Assembly: GCA_947179155.2 (NCBI GenBank)
Contig: OX359273.1
Location: 16,056,001-16,120,000, forward strand
DNA length: 64,000 nt
Source of the DNA: Hedera helix
Taxonomy: Eukaryota > Streptophyta > Magnoliopsida > Apiales > Araliaceae
Reading direction: 5' to 3'
The notes beneath the pieces were generated by a model. It did not search any database. It was not told where the DNA came from and worked only from the letters and a program-made list of their open reading frames with translations. The first letter of the stretch is position 1; each line of letters opens with the position of its first letter. The translations under genes were made by a program, and so were the position numbers. Shown one piece after another: positions 45,973 to 58,980 of the stretch.

Positions 45973-48900
45973 TGTGACGACCCCAAATCCGGGTTCCATA
46001 ACCTCGAGTTTGGTTCTCACTATTCAACACATTACTAACAATTAAATACATACATTGCATTTAAATATCGCGGAATAATACATATTGGTTCCCTTCAAAA
46101 GGTTACAATACCAGGGTCTATCAACCTTAACATAATAACAGTTCCTATCACAAGGAATTACAAAAGGTTTAAAAACCGTAAATACATAATTAAAGATCTA
46201 ATTAGCATGCATAAGCTAACTTAAGCTCTGGCTTTTCCTTTTCCTTTATCCTTCTTTGAGCAATCAGGATTATCTGAAAAAATGGTTCATGATATAGCAA
46301 GAATGAGCAACTAGTTTGCTCAGCAAGTTTAGAACAATCATATAGATTTAATATATCATGAATGAATGGGAAAATATCATCAATGATTCAACAATAGATA
46401 TAACAATTGTGAATGAAACAGGATTCAAATTTTAATAAACAGAATATTTGAATCTTAAAATGCTGAGTGGTCACTAAGGACCCTGAACTAACTAGGGTAT
46501 AATAGAGTTTCCTCTGACCCTTTGAGTTGTTTGGTTTTCAAGGGGATCAGCCTATTCAACCCGCTGTATATGCATTACATTTAGTCACTGGCGCCCAAAG
46601 TCAGTTTCCCGACACAAAATCCCCTAATTTAGGGTTGTTCAATTCTCAGACTTAATATAAGAAATCCGCACCCAACAATGGTTTGGATAAGCTTTTAAAA
46701 GTATTCAAGTTATTGAATTTAGAAGCGTAATGTCTAGCTGAATTATTAGCTTAAGACATTTTTAATACAGTTCATGAATCAAGAACTAATAAGCTTCAAA
46801 TGCACTAAGTGCGATTGTATAAACAATATGGATGTGGAATAATTTTAAATAATTAAACCACTGCAAGCTTTAACAATAAATACAAGTATGGAAACTTGTT
46901 CAACGATAATAATTGAGTAGGGTTAGAGAACTTGCCTGTTTGCTCAGCTACAATAATTGTCTAGCTTTAACTAACTTGCTTTGAAAGACCTAACATTAAT
47001 AAAGTCGGTCTAATAATTAGTACGGCGTATTTGCATAACTATACGCTTAAATAACGAACTTATTTACCACACATAAGTACTAACACATAATTTACAGTAG
47101 TCAAAACAATATTATTAACCTTATAGACACTTAATCATTTTAGGTTAATAATTTAATAAGTTAGAAAATATCTTTCTTAAGTGTTGGACACTTATTAAAC
47201 CTTTAAACAACTTATTATAATTGTTTAATTAAATTTAATTTATTTTATTAACTCAATCTCTTTTTAATTACTATTTAATATTGATTAAATAGAAATTAAT
47301 TAATTAACTCTAGTTATTAATAAATAATAACTAATTGTACTTACTTATTATTTAATTATAATTAAATAATAAATAATTATTAACTTAATTTTAACCTTCT
47401 TTAATTTAATGTTAATCAACCAATAATTAACTAAGTAATTAACCTTACTTATTATTTAATTAAGGAAATTAAATAATAGTTTACTAATCTTAATCCCCTT
47501 TAATTATTATTTAATGTCAATTAAATAATAATTAATTATTTAATTAATTTTAATTATTATTTAAGGTTAAATAATAATCAAATCATTCTTATTTATTATT
47601 TTAATTAAATAATAAATTATTACTCTAATAATTTAATTTCCATTAATTGTTATTTAATGTTAATTAAATAATAATTAATTACTTAATTATCCTTATTTAT
47701 TATTTAATAATATTTAAATAATAAATAATTGATTTATAAATTTTATCTCTCTTTAAATATTATTTAATAGGCATTAAATAATAATTGCTAATTTATCATC
47801 TTTATTTATTATTAACATTTAAAATAATAAATAAATAATAAATTTATTTAACTTAACCATGGTTTAGCTAACTAGATTAATATTTAAAATATTTAAATAT
47901 TAAACTTAATGAAAAATATCCTCCCCAATATTATTTTTGAATTATTATTATTTTTGTTATAATTTTAAATTAATTTTCAAATATTTAAATTAATTAAAAT
48001 TTACCCGAATGGCATTTTCGTAATTAAGTTGAAAAACCGGACCGATGGCAATTTCGTAAATAATTCGAAAACTGAACCGAGGGCAGAATGGTAATTCTGC
48101 CGAGAAAAACACGGAGGGGCAAACTTGTAATTTCGTCGGAAAATAACTACCGCGCATGGCGCGCGTTATAATATTTTCGGACCAAAACGGCGCCGTTTTT
48201 GGCAATCCGGAAATGGCTTCCGCGCATAACGCGCGGAGAAATTTTCTGCCGACGCCAAACGACGTCGTTTGGCTCCGCGTCGGTGGGTGAACAGTGCCTC
48301 GCGCATTGCGCGGCCAGTGTTAAATTTTCTCTTCCAAGCAGAATGTGAACAGTGTTTCCGGCTACCCATTTTAAATAAAAATATACCTTCAATAAATCTT
48401 TAACTCTTCAATAAAAATCCAAAAAATTTACCAATCATCTTATATTAATTTATAACATGAAAAATTAATTTTTCATGATTTAATATCAATATTTTTTTAT
48501 AAAAATTTTTACATCACATAAACTACCATAAATCATAACTTTTTGTGTATAACTCCATTTTGAGTGATTCAAACTTTGTTTTTCTCATGATTTAATGTTC
48601 TATAATACTAGAACATCAAACCTAAGTTTTATAAAAATATTTTTGGTAATATATTTCAAAACTTGTTTACACATTACTAAATACATATTTTAGCATATAA
48701 AATATACCAAAATACAAACCAAACATATTAAACTCAAGCATGGCATAAATATTACCACTACACATTAATAATCATATTAACATGTTTATACTAACATGAT
48801 GATTTATTTAATTTAAAAACAAAACTTAGATTTAGAATAACCATTACCTTGATTTAATGGCTATCTTCCTTTTTCTTCCAAAGTAGGTTGTGAATGAAGA

Positions 48901-49908
48901 TGACATACACCAAGAACTCCTTCTCCTCTCTTAGTATTTTGCTCTCACTATTTTCTCACTCTCAAATGCTCTCTAGCTCTCTCTTTAGCTTGAAAAATAA
49001 TGAAGTATACAAGTCTTACAAATGCAAGTATACTCCTACAAAATATTAGATACACACATTGTATCTATTAATCTAGACCATCATGCATCTATATTGGATA
49101 CTTACACAAGAAAGCTAACCCATACTAAGTTGGTGAGGATTTTGTGGGAAAAGACTTTCCCAAAAATCAAAACAAGCAACCTTTAATTAAATAAATGAAA
49201 AATAAAATAAAATATCAAAAAAATCACTTTTTCTCTCTCCTCCATGCCATGGTCGGCTGGTGACATTTTTCCATGTCCCAAATTATTAGTCACATTTTTA
49301 TTTTTAATAATTAATAAGTTAATTTAAGTATTTTTCAAGTGGGCCAATCATTGGGCTTTAATTTAAAATACCAATTGGGCTTCTATTAAATTGTTTGGGC
49401 TACTAAATTGCCAAATTTTATTATTCTACACTTGGGCTACTAATTGACCCATGATGGGCTAATTTAATAATTTATACATTAATTATTCAATCCATGATTA
49501 AATAAATAATTAAATGGAATAAATAATTAAATATTCTAACCCATTAGTATTAAATTACTAAATGGACTAATAAATATTATTATTAATATTTCACATTATT
49601 TACATTAATTAATAATCATATTAATTAATTTATTATATTTAATTCACTCATTATATTCAATTTAATTGAATATTTAATTAATAGGAAACTTATCAATTAT
49701 TTTGATATTAAAACTTTAGGGTTTGTTCACTAATTTAATAACATATTAGTGACCTCCTTTAATTAATTTTAGTAATTAATTACATAATTATTTAATCACA
49801 TAATTAATTAATCACATGAAAAGATTTAAATAATCTCGTAAAAATAACTCGTTGGAAATTAAATTAATAATTTAATTAATAAAGATGTGGAAATCCTAGG
49901 ACATTACA
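45973..49908 (-). repeat. element A 5' LTR (3936 bp)
   Basis: Same length as the 3' LTR, with about six substitutions, five of them transitions (for example 36634 against 46598 and 39889 against 49853, approximate positions). It carries duplicates of the AT array, GC cluster and TGGGCY motifs, and would supply the promoter. Confidence 0.94.
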
Positions 49909-50012
49909 TTTAGCATCTCCACGAACTCTTAGACTGGGTTTAGCTGTGCCCCACCATCGTGGTTAACTGACTCTTCTACTCGATTTTTCTGTAATTGTCT
50001 ACGTGGCGACAT
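49909..50012 (-). pseudogene. element B gag, N-terminal fragment
   Basis: This starts at ATG 50010-50012 with MSPRRQ, homologous to the MPPRRQ start in A. It contains an in-frame stop and is cut by A; gag resumes at 36008. Confidence 0.8.
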
Positions 50013-50363
50013 TTTCTGTATAAGGAGAATTTAAATTATTAAAGTTGTTTCATCTTTTTACTTTCGTTTTGTAACTTAAGCAATATAAACTAAAGTACAA
50101 ATAAACATCTCGACACATATAAACATAAATATAACGGCATTTATATTCATATGCTAAAACACAGTGCATAACACTTTTACATCATAAACATACTATTATA
50201 AACGCTACTAACCCCGGAAATACAACAAAAGACGGGATCTAACATAAACATATCCCAAAACTTCATAGAGTTAGGATTTACAACGTACTAGCCATCTATT
50301 AAAACAAAAGTTGGGTTTTTACTGCATCTATGTGCATACAACATAAATAAATAAATAATACAA
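50013..50363 (-). other. spacer between extra ORF and gag in element B
   Basis: 351 bp of AT-rich sequence with no gene, collinear with 44519-44870 of A and almost the same length. Confidence 0.6.
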
Positions 50364-51128
50364 CTAATGGCGCATCCCTCGACGAACCGCATTGTCGTAC
50401 TACTCATCTCCAATAGCCCTTACCACGCCCCTACTGATGGTGTGCAAGGACTGGCCCTCCTCAGCTGGGTAATAGTGCACCCTACTCTGAAATCTACCAA
50501 ATGATGAGCGATAGACAAAATTGAGCCTATCTATCCTCACCCTCTTCTCCCTGACCTCATCCTCCAGCTCTAGCATTTGCCCGTGAGTTGCATCTCGCTG
50601 GATCTCCATCTCGATCCTATCCTCTATAGCCTGCTACTAATGGCCTCTCATCTCATCCTTCTCTGTCTGAACCTGCTGGACCTTCAGCTCGGCTGCTGCT
50701 AGTTTGGCCTCCATCTAGGCCATCTTCACCTTCAGCTCCATGTTCTCGCCAGAGAACAAATAAGTTGTATCCCTATATTGATCCTCAGTCTGCTGATGAA
50801 TCTGGTTCTGCTCCTCCAGGTGCTGAAACCTCTCCTTCAGCTCGTCGTTCGCCGTAGTCAGTGTATTGATGATGTCACTGGCAGTAGTGCCCATGGCATC
50901 AGCGTACTCTGCTGGCTCCTCGTCCTCAGACTCCTCAGACTCTTTGGCCTCATCCTCACTGTATGACCTCATCACTCCACCCCAGACGGGCTCCTCGCGG
51001 TCTCCCTCCTCGGGATCTGACTCAGGCTCCTTGATAGGTGCAGCCACCAGCGGCTATACGGTATCCATATGGATATCCGTGTAGATCACCTACCCCATAG
51101 TATTACTAGACTGTCCAATCTCCGTCAT
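50364..51128 (-). pseudogene. element B copy of the extra coiled-coil ORF
   Basis: Homologous along its length to 44871-45728. From the ATG (51126-51128) to a TAG (50364-50366) the frame is 255 codons against 286 in A. The difference is 31 codons, mostly one in-frame loss in the coiled-coil middle, with no net frameshift. Six premature stops occur, all TAG. The acidic N-terminal part (ESDPEEGDREEPVWGGVM) and the tail (QSRVHYYPAEEGQS) are well kept. Long remnants of 110 and 69 codons remain open. This shows that the ORF predates the split of A and B. Confidence 0.88.
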
Positions 51129-51371
51129 CCTATATCATAAAAAAATAACACATGTTAGTACAACAATAAAATATATTCATTGATGAAATGAAATGATATT
51201 TTATCATGTACATCTCGGCTCAATGGATTTTCTCATTCCACCTCCAAAAATACAAAACATAATGAATCTCCCCGATTCATCTCCTAACGCACTCAATAAG
51301 AGTTTAGTACTAAGGTTATAACTTAGGTTTCGCAATCCCAATGTTTCCAACCCACAACTTTGATACCAACC
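51129..51371 (-). promoter_or_regulatory. leader and degraded primer site of element B
   Basis: The complement of 51357-51369 reads TTGGTATCAAAGT, two mismatches from the A primer site. The rest is non-coding leader collinear with A. Confidence 0.85.
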
Positions 51372-54300
51372 TGTGACGACCCCAAATCCCAGTTCTTTAA
51401 TCTCGGGTTTGGTTCTCACTGTACAATACTTAACAACAATTAAATACATAAATTGCATTCAAACTTCGTGGAATAATACAAAAGGTTCTTTATCAAAATG
51501 CTACACTTCCCAAGGTCTATTAACCTTAATCGTAACATTACATATCTTAAGGAAAATACAAAAGATTTACAACGAAATTACATAACGTAATTTAAATTTA
51601 GTATGCATCTACTAATCTACGCATTTGCTTTCCCCAGGTCTGGTGTAGAACATTCGGGCTTAGCTGAAATATGGCCATGATATAGCAAGAATGAGCAACT
51701 AAATGGCTCAACAAGTTTATAAACAACAACATAAGATATATCACAATGAAGGAAAATAACTTCAAGGTTTTCAACAATAACAATTGTGAAAGATATCAAG
51801 AATCAAAGTTCAATATCAGAATGGATTGACTCTTTACTGCTGAGTGATCTTTAATGACCATGAACTGCTTCTAAGGTAGAACAGACATACAATATCTGAC
51901 ACCTTGTTAAAAATAACGGGACACTCGAGGAGATCAGTCATTTTATGTCCTATGTATATGCATAACATTTAGATTTCTTGCGCAAATTCGGTTTCCCGAC
52001 AAATAAAAATCCCCTTTAACTAGGGTTGTTCATACTTAGTCTTACTATAAGAATCTGCACCAACAATTGGTTTGTATAAGCTTTTACAATATTCAATTTG
52101 ATGAATTTAAACATGCATTGTCTAGCTGGAACAATTAGTTTAGACTTTCTTAAACAATTCTTGAATTAATGAACTATAACAGTTGCAAATGCACTAGTGC
52201 GAATACAATACAATAATGATGTGAAGTAATTTTCAATAATTAATTCACTCAAAGGTCTGTCAAATAACTACGAGTGTAGAATACTTGCTCAACAATAATT
52301 GAATCGCTCTATGTAAATACGGTTGAAGAATACTTGCAACAATAAATACAAGTTAGGGTTAAGAAGAACTTGCCTTGTGCGTTGTCTACGGCTAACCAAT
52401 TTAATTTAATAATCCTTGAACGGACCTAACAATTAAATTAGTTTGATCTTAAATTAGTATCATATACACATGAGTATGATGACCTTTATAACTCTTACGA
52501 ACCACATAATTGAATAGTTACGGTTATTTAAACACTTAAGAAATATTATCGCTACTTGAAATTATTTCATACCCAAAGAACCTATATTAATTATTTAATA
52601 TAGTTCAAACACTTATATAATATTATTAACAATTTAATAATATTTTATTAATCGTGTAGTATTATTCATCATTTAATCATACGCTATAAATCTTCTAAGA
52701 TTAACTAATATTATTAATCATTTAATAATATTTACTCATTATCTAATATTATTAACTATTTAATAATATTTTATTAAGTATCTAATATTATTAATCGTTT
52801 AAAAATATTTTAATCATTATCTAATATTATTAAAAATTTAATAATATTTTATTCATATTCTAATATTTTATTCATTTAATAATATTTTATTAATTATCTA
52901 ATATTATTAATCATTTAATAATATTTTAATAATTATCTAACATTATTAACTATTTAATAATATTTTATTAATTATCTAATATTATTAATCATTTAATAAT
53001 ATTTTAATAATTATCTAACATTATTAACTATTTAATAATATTTTATTAATTATCTAATGTTATTAATCATCTAATAATATTTTATTCGTATTCTAATATT
53101 ATTATTCGTTTAATAGTATTTTATTGACTTTATAATATTATTACACATTTAATAATTTTTTAATATTATTATTTGTTTAATAATATTTTATTAATTTTAT
53201 TATATTATTAATTCAATAATAATATTTGTACACTTTTAATTATAAAATCAATTATATACATCTTTAAAAATATATTTATTAAGTCCAAAAATAAAAAGTA
53301 ATTTTTGAAACATTTTTCATTTTCTGACCCGAACCTGTCCCGACCCGATTCGGATTTCTTATTTTTTCGGAAACAGTGGATGGCGCCCCGACGCAGTGTT
53401 TTGTTCTACACACTGCGCCCCGGTGCCGACTAGCAGAAACATTTTTCAATTTTTGATTTTTGACAGTTTTGATACTTTTGGTTCAAACATGGATAAAATG
53501 AAATCTACACATCCAAATAACACCAAATCAGTGTTGATGTGCTCCTAACTTCTTGTTTTATAATATTCTATGGTTCGATCGTCTTTTTGAAAACGTTTTA
53601 CACAAAATTTACGGATCGAACCACCTAGGGTTTAAAAACGATTTCTTTTGCGGTAAAAGCTATAACTTCTTTGTTATTCAATATTTTTGAAAACTTCAAG
53701 GTGGTTTTTCTTTAAGATTGATATATCTAGCTTTCTAGCCATAAAAATCCAATTTTCAACTTGTGCATTTCAAAATACAACATTAAACACAACATGCTTA
53801 GTTAGGTTTTACCGGTAAAAATCAAAATGAGCATTTCTTGCATTTTTATGCAATCCATACATACCAAAACATGATATAACCACATCAAACTAAGAATATG
53901 CATATATTACATAGTTAAAGACTTATAGATCATCAAAACAAGTTTTGAATGGTTAAAAATAGATTTTAACCGTTCAAAATCGTTCTAGACTACAAAATGA
54001 AATGCAGGGAGTTTAGAGCACTTTTAAATCTTGAGGTCTTGGATGCTCTTCTTCTCCTCCTACCAAAGTATGTTGTGAAGCTAGTGGAAATTCAGCAAGC
54101 TCAACCTCTAGCTCTTTTCTCACAACTTTCAAGTGTATTTTCTATCTCTCTCTCAAATGCTCTCTATTTTTCTTTCTAGGAATGCTTCAAATGAACTAAC
54201 CAACATCATCAAGGTTGTGGAGTGTCTTATTTATAGCCAAATGCTAATCATCCATTAGCTCTCTTAATTCACCAATGTTGATGAATTTAGAGCTTAATCT

Positions 54301-54958
54301 AGTTTACTATTGCATGGATGAACATTGTGATTGACTAGGTGATTGACTAAGGTTGTTGGCCAACCTTGTCATAGTGTAAATTAGAAGCAACATGAAAATC
54401 AAGCAACCCCCAAGTGGAGGCCCCTCCCAACCGGCCAAATGGCCTTTTCCAAGTCATTTTTCATTTAATTTTTCTACTTTAATTATACATATATACATCT
54501 ATATATGTATATTCATATATGTAACAATTTTGACTTCCTATTGGGCTCCACTTTGGGCATTAGGATTAAATATATTGGGCTCATCCATTTAATTGGTTTG
54601 GGCTCAATTTAATTAACACATTTGGCTAACATTTAAATAACTATGTTACCTTTAATTAAAATAAGCATTGAGCTTGTTTAATTAATTACATGGGCCAAGG
54701 TTTAATTTAATTACTTGGGCTACTAGGTAAATTTAATTGACTTAGTTTAACAACTCATTTGGATTTAAAATATAATCCAATTAGATTTGCCTTAGTTAAT
54801 TATAATCTCTTGCTTCATTGCTTTAAATAAATATATACATATACAAGTATATCTATTTAATTATCTAATGTACAATTAATTAGTACACAATTTTTAATTC
54901 ATTGCTAATTATATAATAATTATAATTACAATGATTAATAAAATTCGTGGTCATTACA
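51372..54958 (-). repeat. element B 5' LTR (3587 bp)
   Basis: Pairs with 27970-31674 and has the same outer ends. TATAAATA (minus strand) is at 54228-54235 and TGGGCY motifs at 54542, 54576, 54599, 54691 and 54716. The AT array is at about 52615-53215. Length and many sequence differences between the pair indicate an older insertion than A. Confidence 0.93.
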
Positions 54959-54963
54959 TCATA

Positions 54964-55217
54964 CACTTATCTAATATTATTAACAATTTAATAATATTTT
55001 ATTAGTCTTGTAATATTATTAATCAATTAATAATATTTTATTAATCACTTAACATTATTAATATTTTAATAATATTTTATTATTCTTCTAAAATTATTTA
55101 TCATTTAATAATATTTTATTAATCTTATAATATTATTAATCATTTCATAATATTTTATTAATTATCTAATATTATTAATCATTTAATAATATTTTATTTA
55201 TTATATAATATTATTAA
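54964..55217 (-). mobile_element. 3' LTR of element C, piece 2
   Basis: AT-palindrome array between the right end of B and solo LTR D. It ends with the ATTAA duplication of D (55213-55217). Confidence 0.85.
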
Positions 55218-55475
55218 TGTAATATCCCAGATATTTACAAGATTTGTAAATAAGATTTTAAATATAAATTAAAGGTTATGGTTTAAAACCTAGAGTTGTA
55301 GAAGTGAGATGTGTGAAAAATGGGTGAACATTTTTTTTTAATATAATGTATTTGTTAGAAATTAAATGTGGAAATATTTTAATGATGCATGTAGAGAATT
55401 TATTAAGAAAATAAATTCAATTGAAAAGTGAAGGTGGTTATATTAATATATATATACACCTAATGTGTGTTTGTT

Positions 55476-56431
55476 AGCCCAATAAGAAGATGGGTAGATT
55501 AAATACTCAATTAAACTAATAATTTAATTAGTTTAAAATGTGAAGTAAGAAGAGAAGTCATGAAATATAATTAACTAGGTTAATTATATTAGTTAAGAGT
55601 TAAAGTTATAGAAAAACTAGAATGATTATCTAGAATGACAATATTATGAAGTTAATTAATTAAGTAATTAACTTAATTATTAAGTTGTTATATAGAGTCC
55701 ATTAATGGATTTAATACAAGACCAATATGAGAATACTTGCATGAAGATGTGTAATTAAATAATAAACCCAAATATTATAGTCCAAGAGGTAATTAATATA
55801 AGTCCAATTAAATTATATTGGAAAGTATGGTATATCATGGTGTGGAAGTCCAATTAAATTAATTACCAAGCCCAAGTTATATATGATATGTGAGTTGTGT
55901 TGGGTAGCCCAAGTAATTAAATAAGAGAGCTCAATACAAAGTAATCCATGTAGCCCAAACACATTAAAGTCAAATGATGGTCAATGTATTGGGAGAATAC
56001 TTTTCAAGTATTGATTGAGTGTAGAGGATTAACTAATGTATGGTTAATTGAATAACCCTAGTTGGTAGACAAGAGAGAGAATTAACCAAACATTGGTTAA
56101 TTGATAGAGGAAAGAAGGTAGTGTTGAGAATTAACTATGGGTGGTTTAATTATGTAACCCAATGTGGTAGGATAATTAAAAGTAAGTCTAATTGGATTAT
56201 ATTATAAGTCCAATTGATGTATTAAACTAAGTTAAATTAATTAACCTAGTAGTCCATATAATTTAATTTGAACATTGATTTATGTAATAATTAACCAAGC
56301 CCAATGCTTGTTTTAATTAAATGTAACATAGGGTATTTAATGTTAGCCCAATGTAACAATTAAATTGAGCCCAACCAAATTAAATAAATGAGCTCCATAT
56401 AATTTAATTCTAAGGTCCAAAGTGGAGCCCA
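55476..56431 (+). promoter_or_regulatory. eight AGCCCA motifs in U3 of D
   Basis: They lie at 55476, 55869, 55906, 55952, 56298, 56345, 56368 and 56426, all in the element orientation seen in A, B and C. The 47- and 23-bp steps at 56298-56368 match those in B. Confidence 0.6.
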
Positions 56432-56755
56432 ATGTACAAGTATAGGTGAATATGTATACATATATTGGTGTATATATATATGGATACTTATATAATGATA
56501 TAGGACATAAAAATAAAGCCAAATTGGTGTAATAAATTGCAAATCCCGAATTTTGAGGGGGCCCCACATGGAAATGTTGAGTGTGGACTTCCTATGGCTT
56601 CAATTACACTCCAAAAGTTGCTTACAAGCAACCTTGATGGATGTCACACCAATGGTCATTCATGGTAGTCATTTCATGCAATAGTAATATAATTTAAGCT
56701 CCTAATTTCACCAACACTAGTTGATTAGGAGGTTAATAAAGGATTAACATTGTGC

Positions 56756-56763
56756 TATAAATA
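56756..56763 (+). promoter_or_regulatory. TATA box of LTR D
   Basis: TATAAATA followed by AGAAGTGTTCC, downstream of the AGCCCA array as in B. Confidence 0.7.
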
Positions 56764-57949
56764 GAAGTGTTCCATTTATTGGTGAGGTTGGTTAGTCATT
56801 TGTAGCATTTTCTAGAGAGAAAAAGGGAGAGCTTCTTGAGAGATATAGAGAGTTACTCTTATGAGATTGATGATCCACCAAGCAAATTTGCTAGAGAATG
56901 GACAAGAGAGAGTCACAATCCAAGATCAAGTCAAGAGGAAGGAGAGCATCCATATATAAAAGGTTAAAAAGTGTTCTAAACCTTCTTTAGTTCATTGTTA
57001 TAGTTTAGATATGATTTGAACGGTTAAAATGTATTTTTAACCGATCAAAACACGTTTTGATGTTCTAGAAGTCTTTAGCTATGTAATATATGTATATTCA
57101 TAGTTTGATGGGTTTAACATGGGTTTTTATATGTGTTTGTGATGAAAAATTTCATCAAACTCATTGAATAAATTTTTACCGACGAAAACAAATTAATCTA
57201 ATACGTAGCAGCCCCTTCACGGAATTACTGTTCACAATCCGTAAGTCGGATTTATGATCCGTCAATTTTGGGTGATAGATCCATGAAATATGAAGATTCT
57301 CCAAGTTGAATGACTAAAATCCGATTTAAAATGAGCAAGATATGGATTTTCTACCAAAACACCCCATTGTTTTAGGGCTGTGCACAACAGTCCGGTTTGG
57401 AGCCAATTTCCGTGACCAAAACAAATCCAAATTTGATGTTTGATGACAGAAAAATGTAGTTCGGGAAGTTACGAATCCATCGATACCAAATAGGCCTCGA
57501 TCGGACTTGTAGATTTCATTTTATTCACGTTCTAGCCGGAGACCTCAAGTCTGAAAAAGCATAAAAGCAATCTGCCTATTTTTTTTAAAAAACCGACCGG
57601 TTCGGTTTTTTTCGGTTTTTCATGATTTCTAGGTAGGGCCGGTTCGGGCATTTTTAGGCCGGTTCTTGGGTTGGTTCCAAAAGAGAAAATGCTTATAATT
57701 TTATAAAGAAAATTATCAAAATTTAAAATCCGAATTGTTTTGTAATTTGGTATTTATTAGAATTAATGGTGGATTAAAGCTTACTAAATTGCTAATAAGT
57801 ATGGAAAAATTATTTTTAATTTCAGAAAAATAATATTTGACCTATTGGCATGCTAGTTAAGTGTTATAAAATAAAATTTGAAATTATTGGAGTGATTCAC
57901 TATATATTAGCTATTTATTAGTGTCTAAATAGGCTAATAATCTAATTAA

Positions 57950-58980
57950 TATTATTTAATAAATATTAAATAATATATGAAGTTATGTAATTAATTAATT
58001 ATGATTTAATGAATATTAAATAATAATTAAAGGATGTTAAGATGAATAAGTTAGTTATTTATTATTTAATTGCACTTAAATAATAAGTAAAGTTAAATAA
58101 ATAATTAATTATTATTTAAATTAATATTAAATAATAATTAAAGAATATTAAAGTTAGAAAGCTAATTATTTATTATTTAATTAATATTAAATAATAAGTA
58201 AGGTTAATTAAGTAATTAATTATTATTTAATTAATATTAAATAATAATTAAAGGATAATTAAGGTTAATAAACTAATTATTTATTATTTAATTAATATTA
58301 AATAATAAGTAAGGTTAATTAATTAATTAATTATTATTTAATTAATATTAAATAATGAGTTCGGATAATTAGTTAATTAATTATTATTTAATTCATATTA
58401 AATAATAATTAAATGGTAATTAAGTGGAATAAATTCTTACTTAATCGAAAGAAGATTATTAAGTAATACAAATATATTGATAATATTATTGACTAACTAT
58501 TAAATGATAATAGTTAAGAATTAAATCATTATTCAATAATTAATAATGATATATAATTAATTTAAAATATTATTAAAGGATTAATAATATTATTTAGCAT
58601 TTAATTAACTATTAAATAATAATAGTTAAGAGTTAAATCATTATTAAATAAATAATAATGATAAATAAAGATTTAGAATATTATTAAAGAATTAATAATA
58701 TTGTTTAACAAGTAATTAACTATTGGGTAATAATAGTTAAGGGTTGAATCGTTATTAAATAATTACTAATGATACGTGAGGATTTCAAATATTATTAAAT
58801 GATTGATAATATTGATGAACAATTAAATTATTATTAAAATGATTGATAATAATGAGAAGTCAATTAAAATATTATTAAAGGGTAATAATATTAGCAAGCA
58901 ATTAAATTATTATTAAAAGATTAATAATAATGATTAAGGTAAACTATTATTAAAAAATAAATTAATAATAGTAATGATTA
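57950..58980 (+). repeat. AT palindrome array of LTR D
   Basis: Units of TTAATTATTATTTAAT, a 4-nt centre and ATTAAATAATAATTAA, for example 58216-58251 with perfect 16-bp arms, spaced about 50-60 bp. It continues as weaker units to about 58980. Confidence 0.82.

Larger units (their letters stand above)
36009..49908 (-). mobile_element. young complete Tekay/Del-like gypsy element A (13.9 kb)
   Basis: Minus-strand element with 3936-bp LTRs at 36009-39944 and 45973-49908, a primer site, an extra ORF, a continuous Gag-Pol and a polypurine tract. It is inserted into the gag of B. The target duplication is ATTAG (36004-36008) against TTTAG (49909-49913), one mismatch. I counted six LTR differences by eye, about 0.15 percent, so it is by far the youngest insertion seen. 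The Tekay/Del assignment rests on the C-terminal ILDRK-QKLRNK-SVKVLWRN segment and on domain order RT, RNase H, integrase, chromodomain. Confidence 0.95.
27970..54958 (-). mobile_element. complete nested gypsy element B, interrupted by A
   Basis: Perfect TCATA duplications (27965-27969 and 54959-54963) flank an element on the minus strand. The order along that strand is 5' LTR (51372-54958), primer site, broken extra ORF, gag start, element A, rest of gag-pol, polypurine tract and 3' LTR (27970-31674). Removing A leaves about 13.1 kb. All frames are damaged. It belongs to the same Tekay/Del-like chromovirus group as A, at clearly greater divergence, and inserted into the LTR of its relative C. 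Confidence 0.94.
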
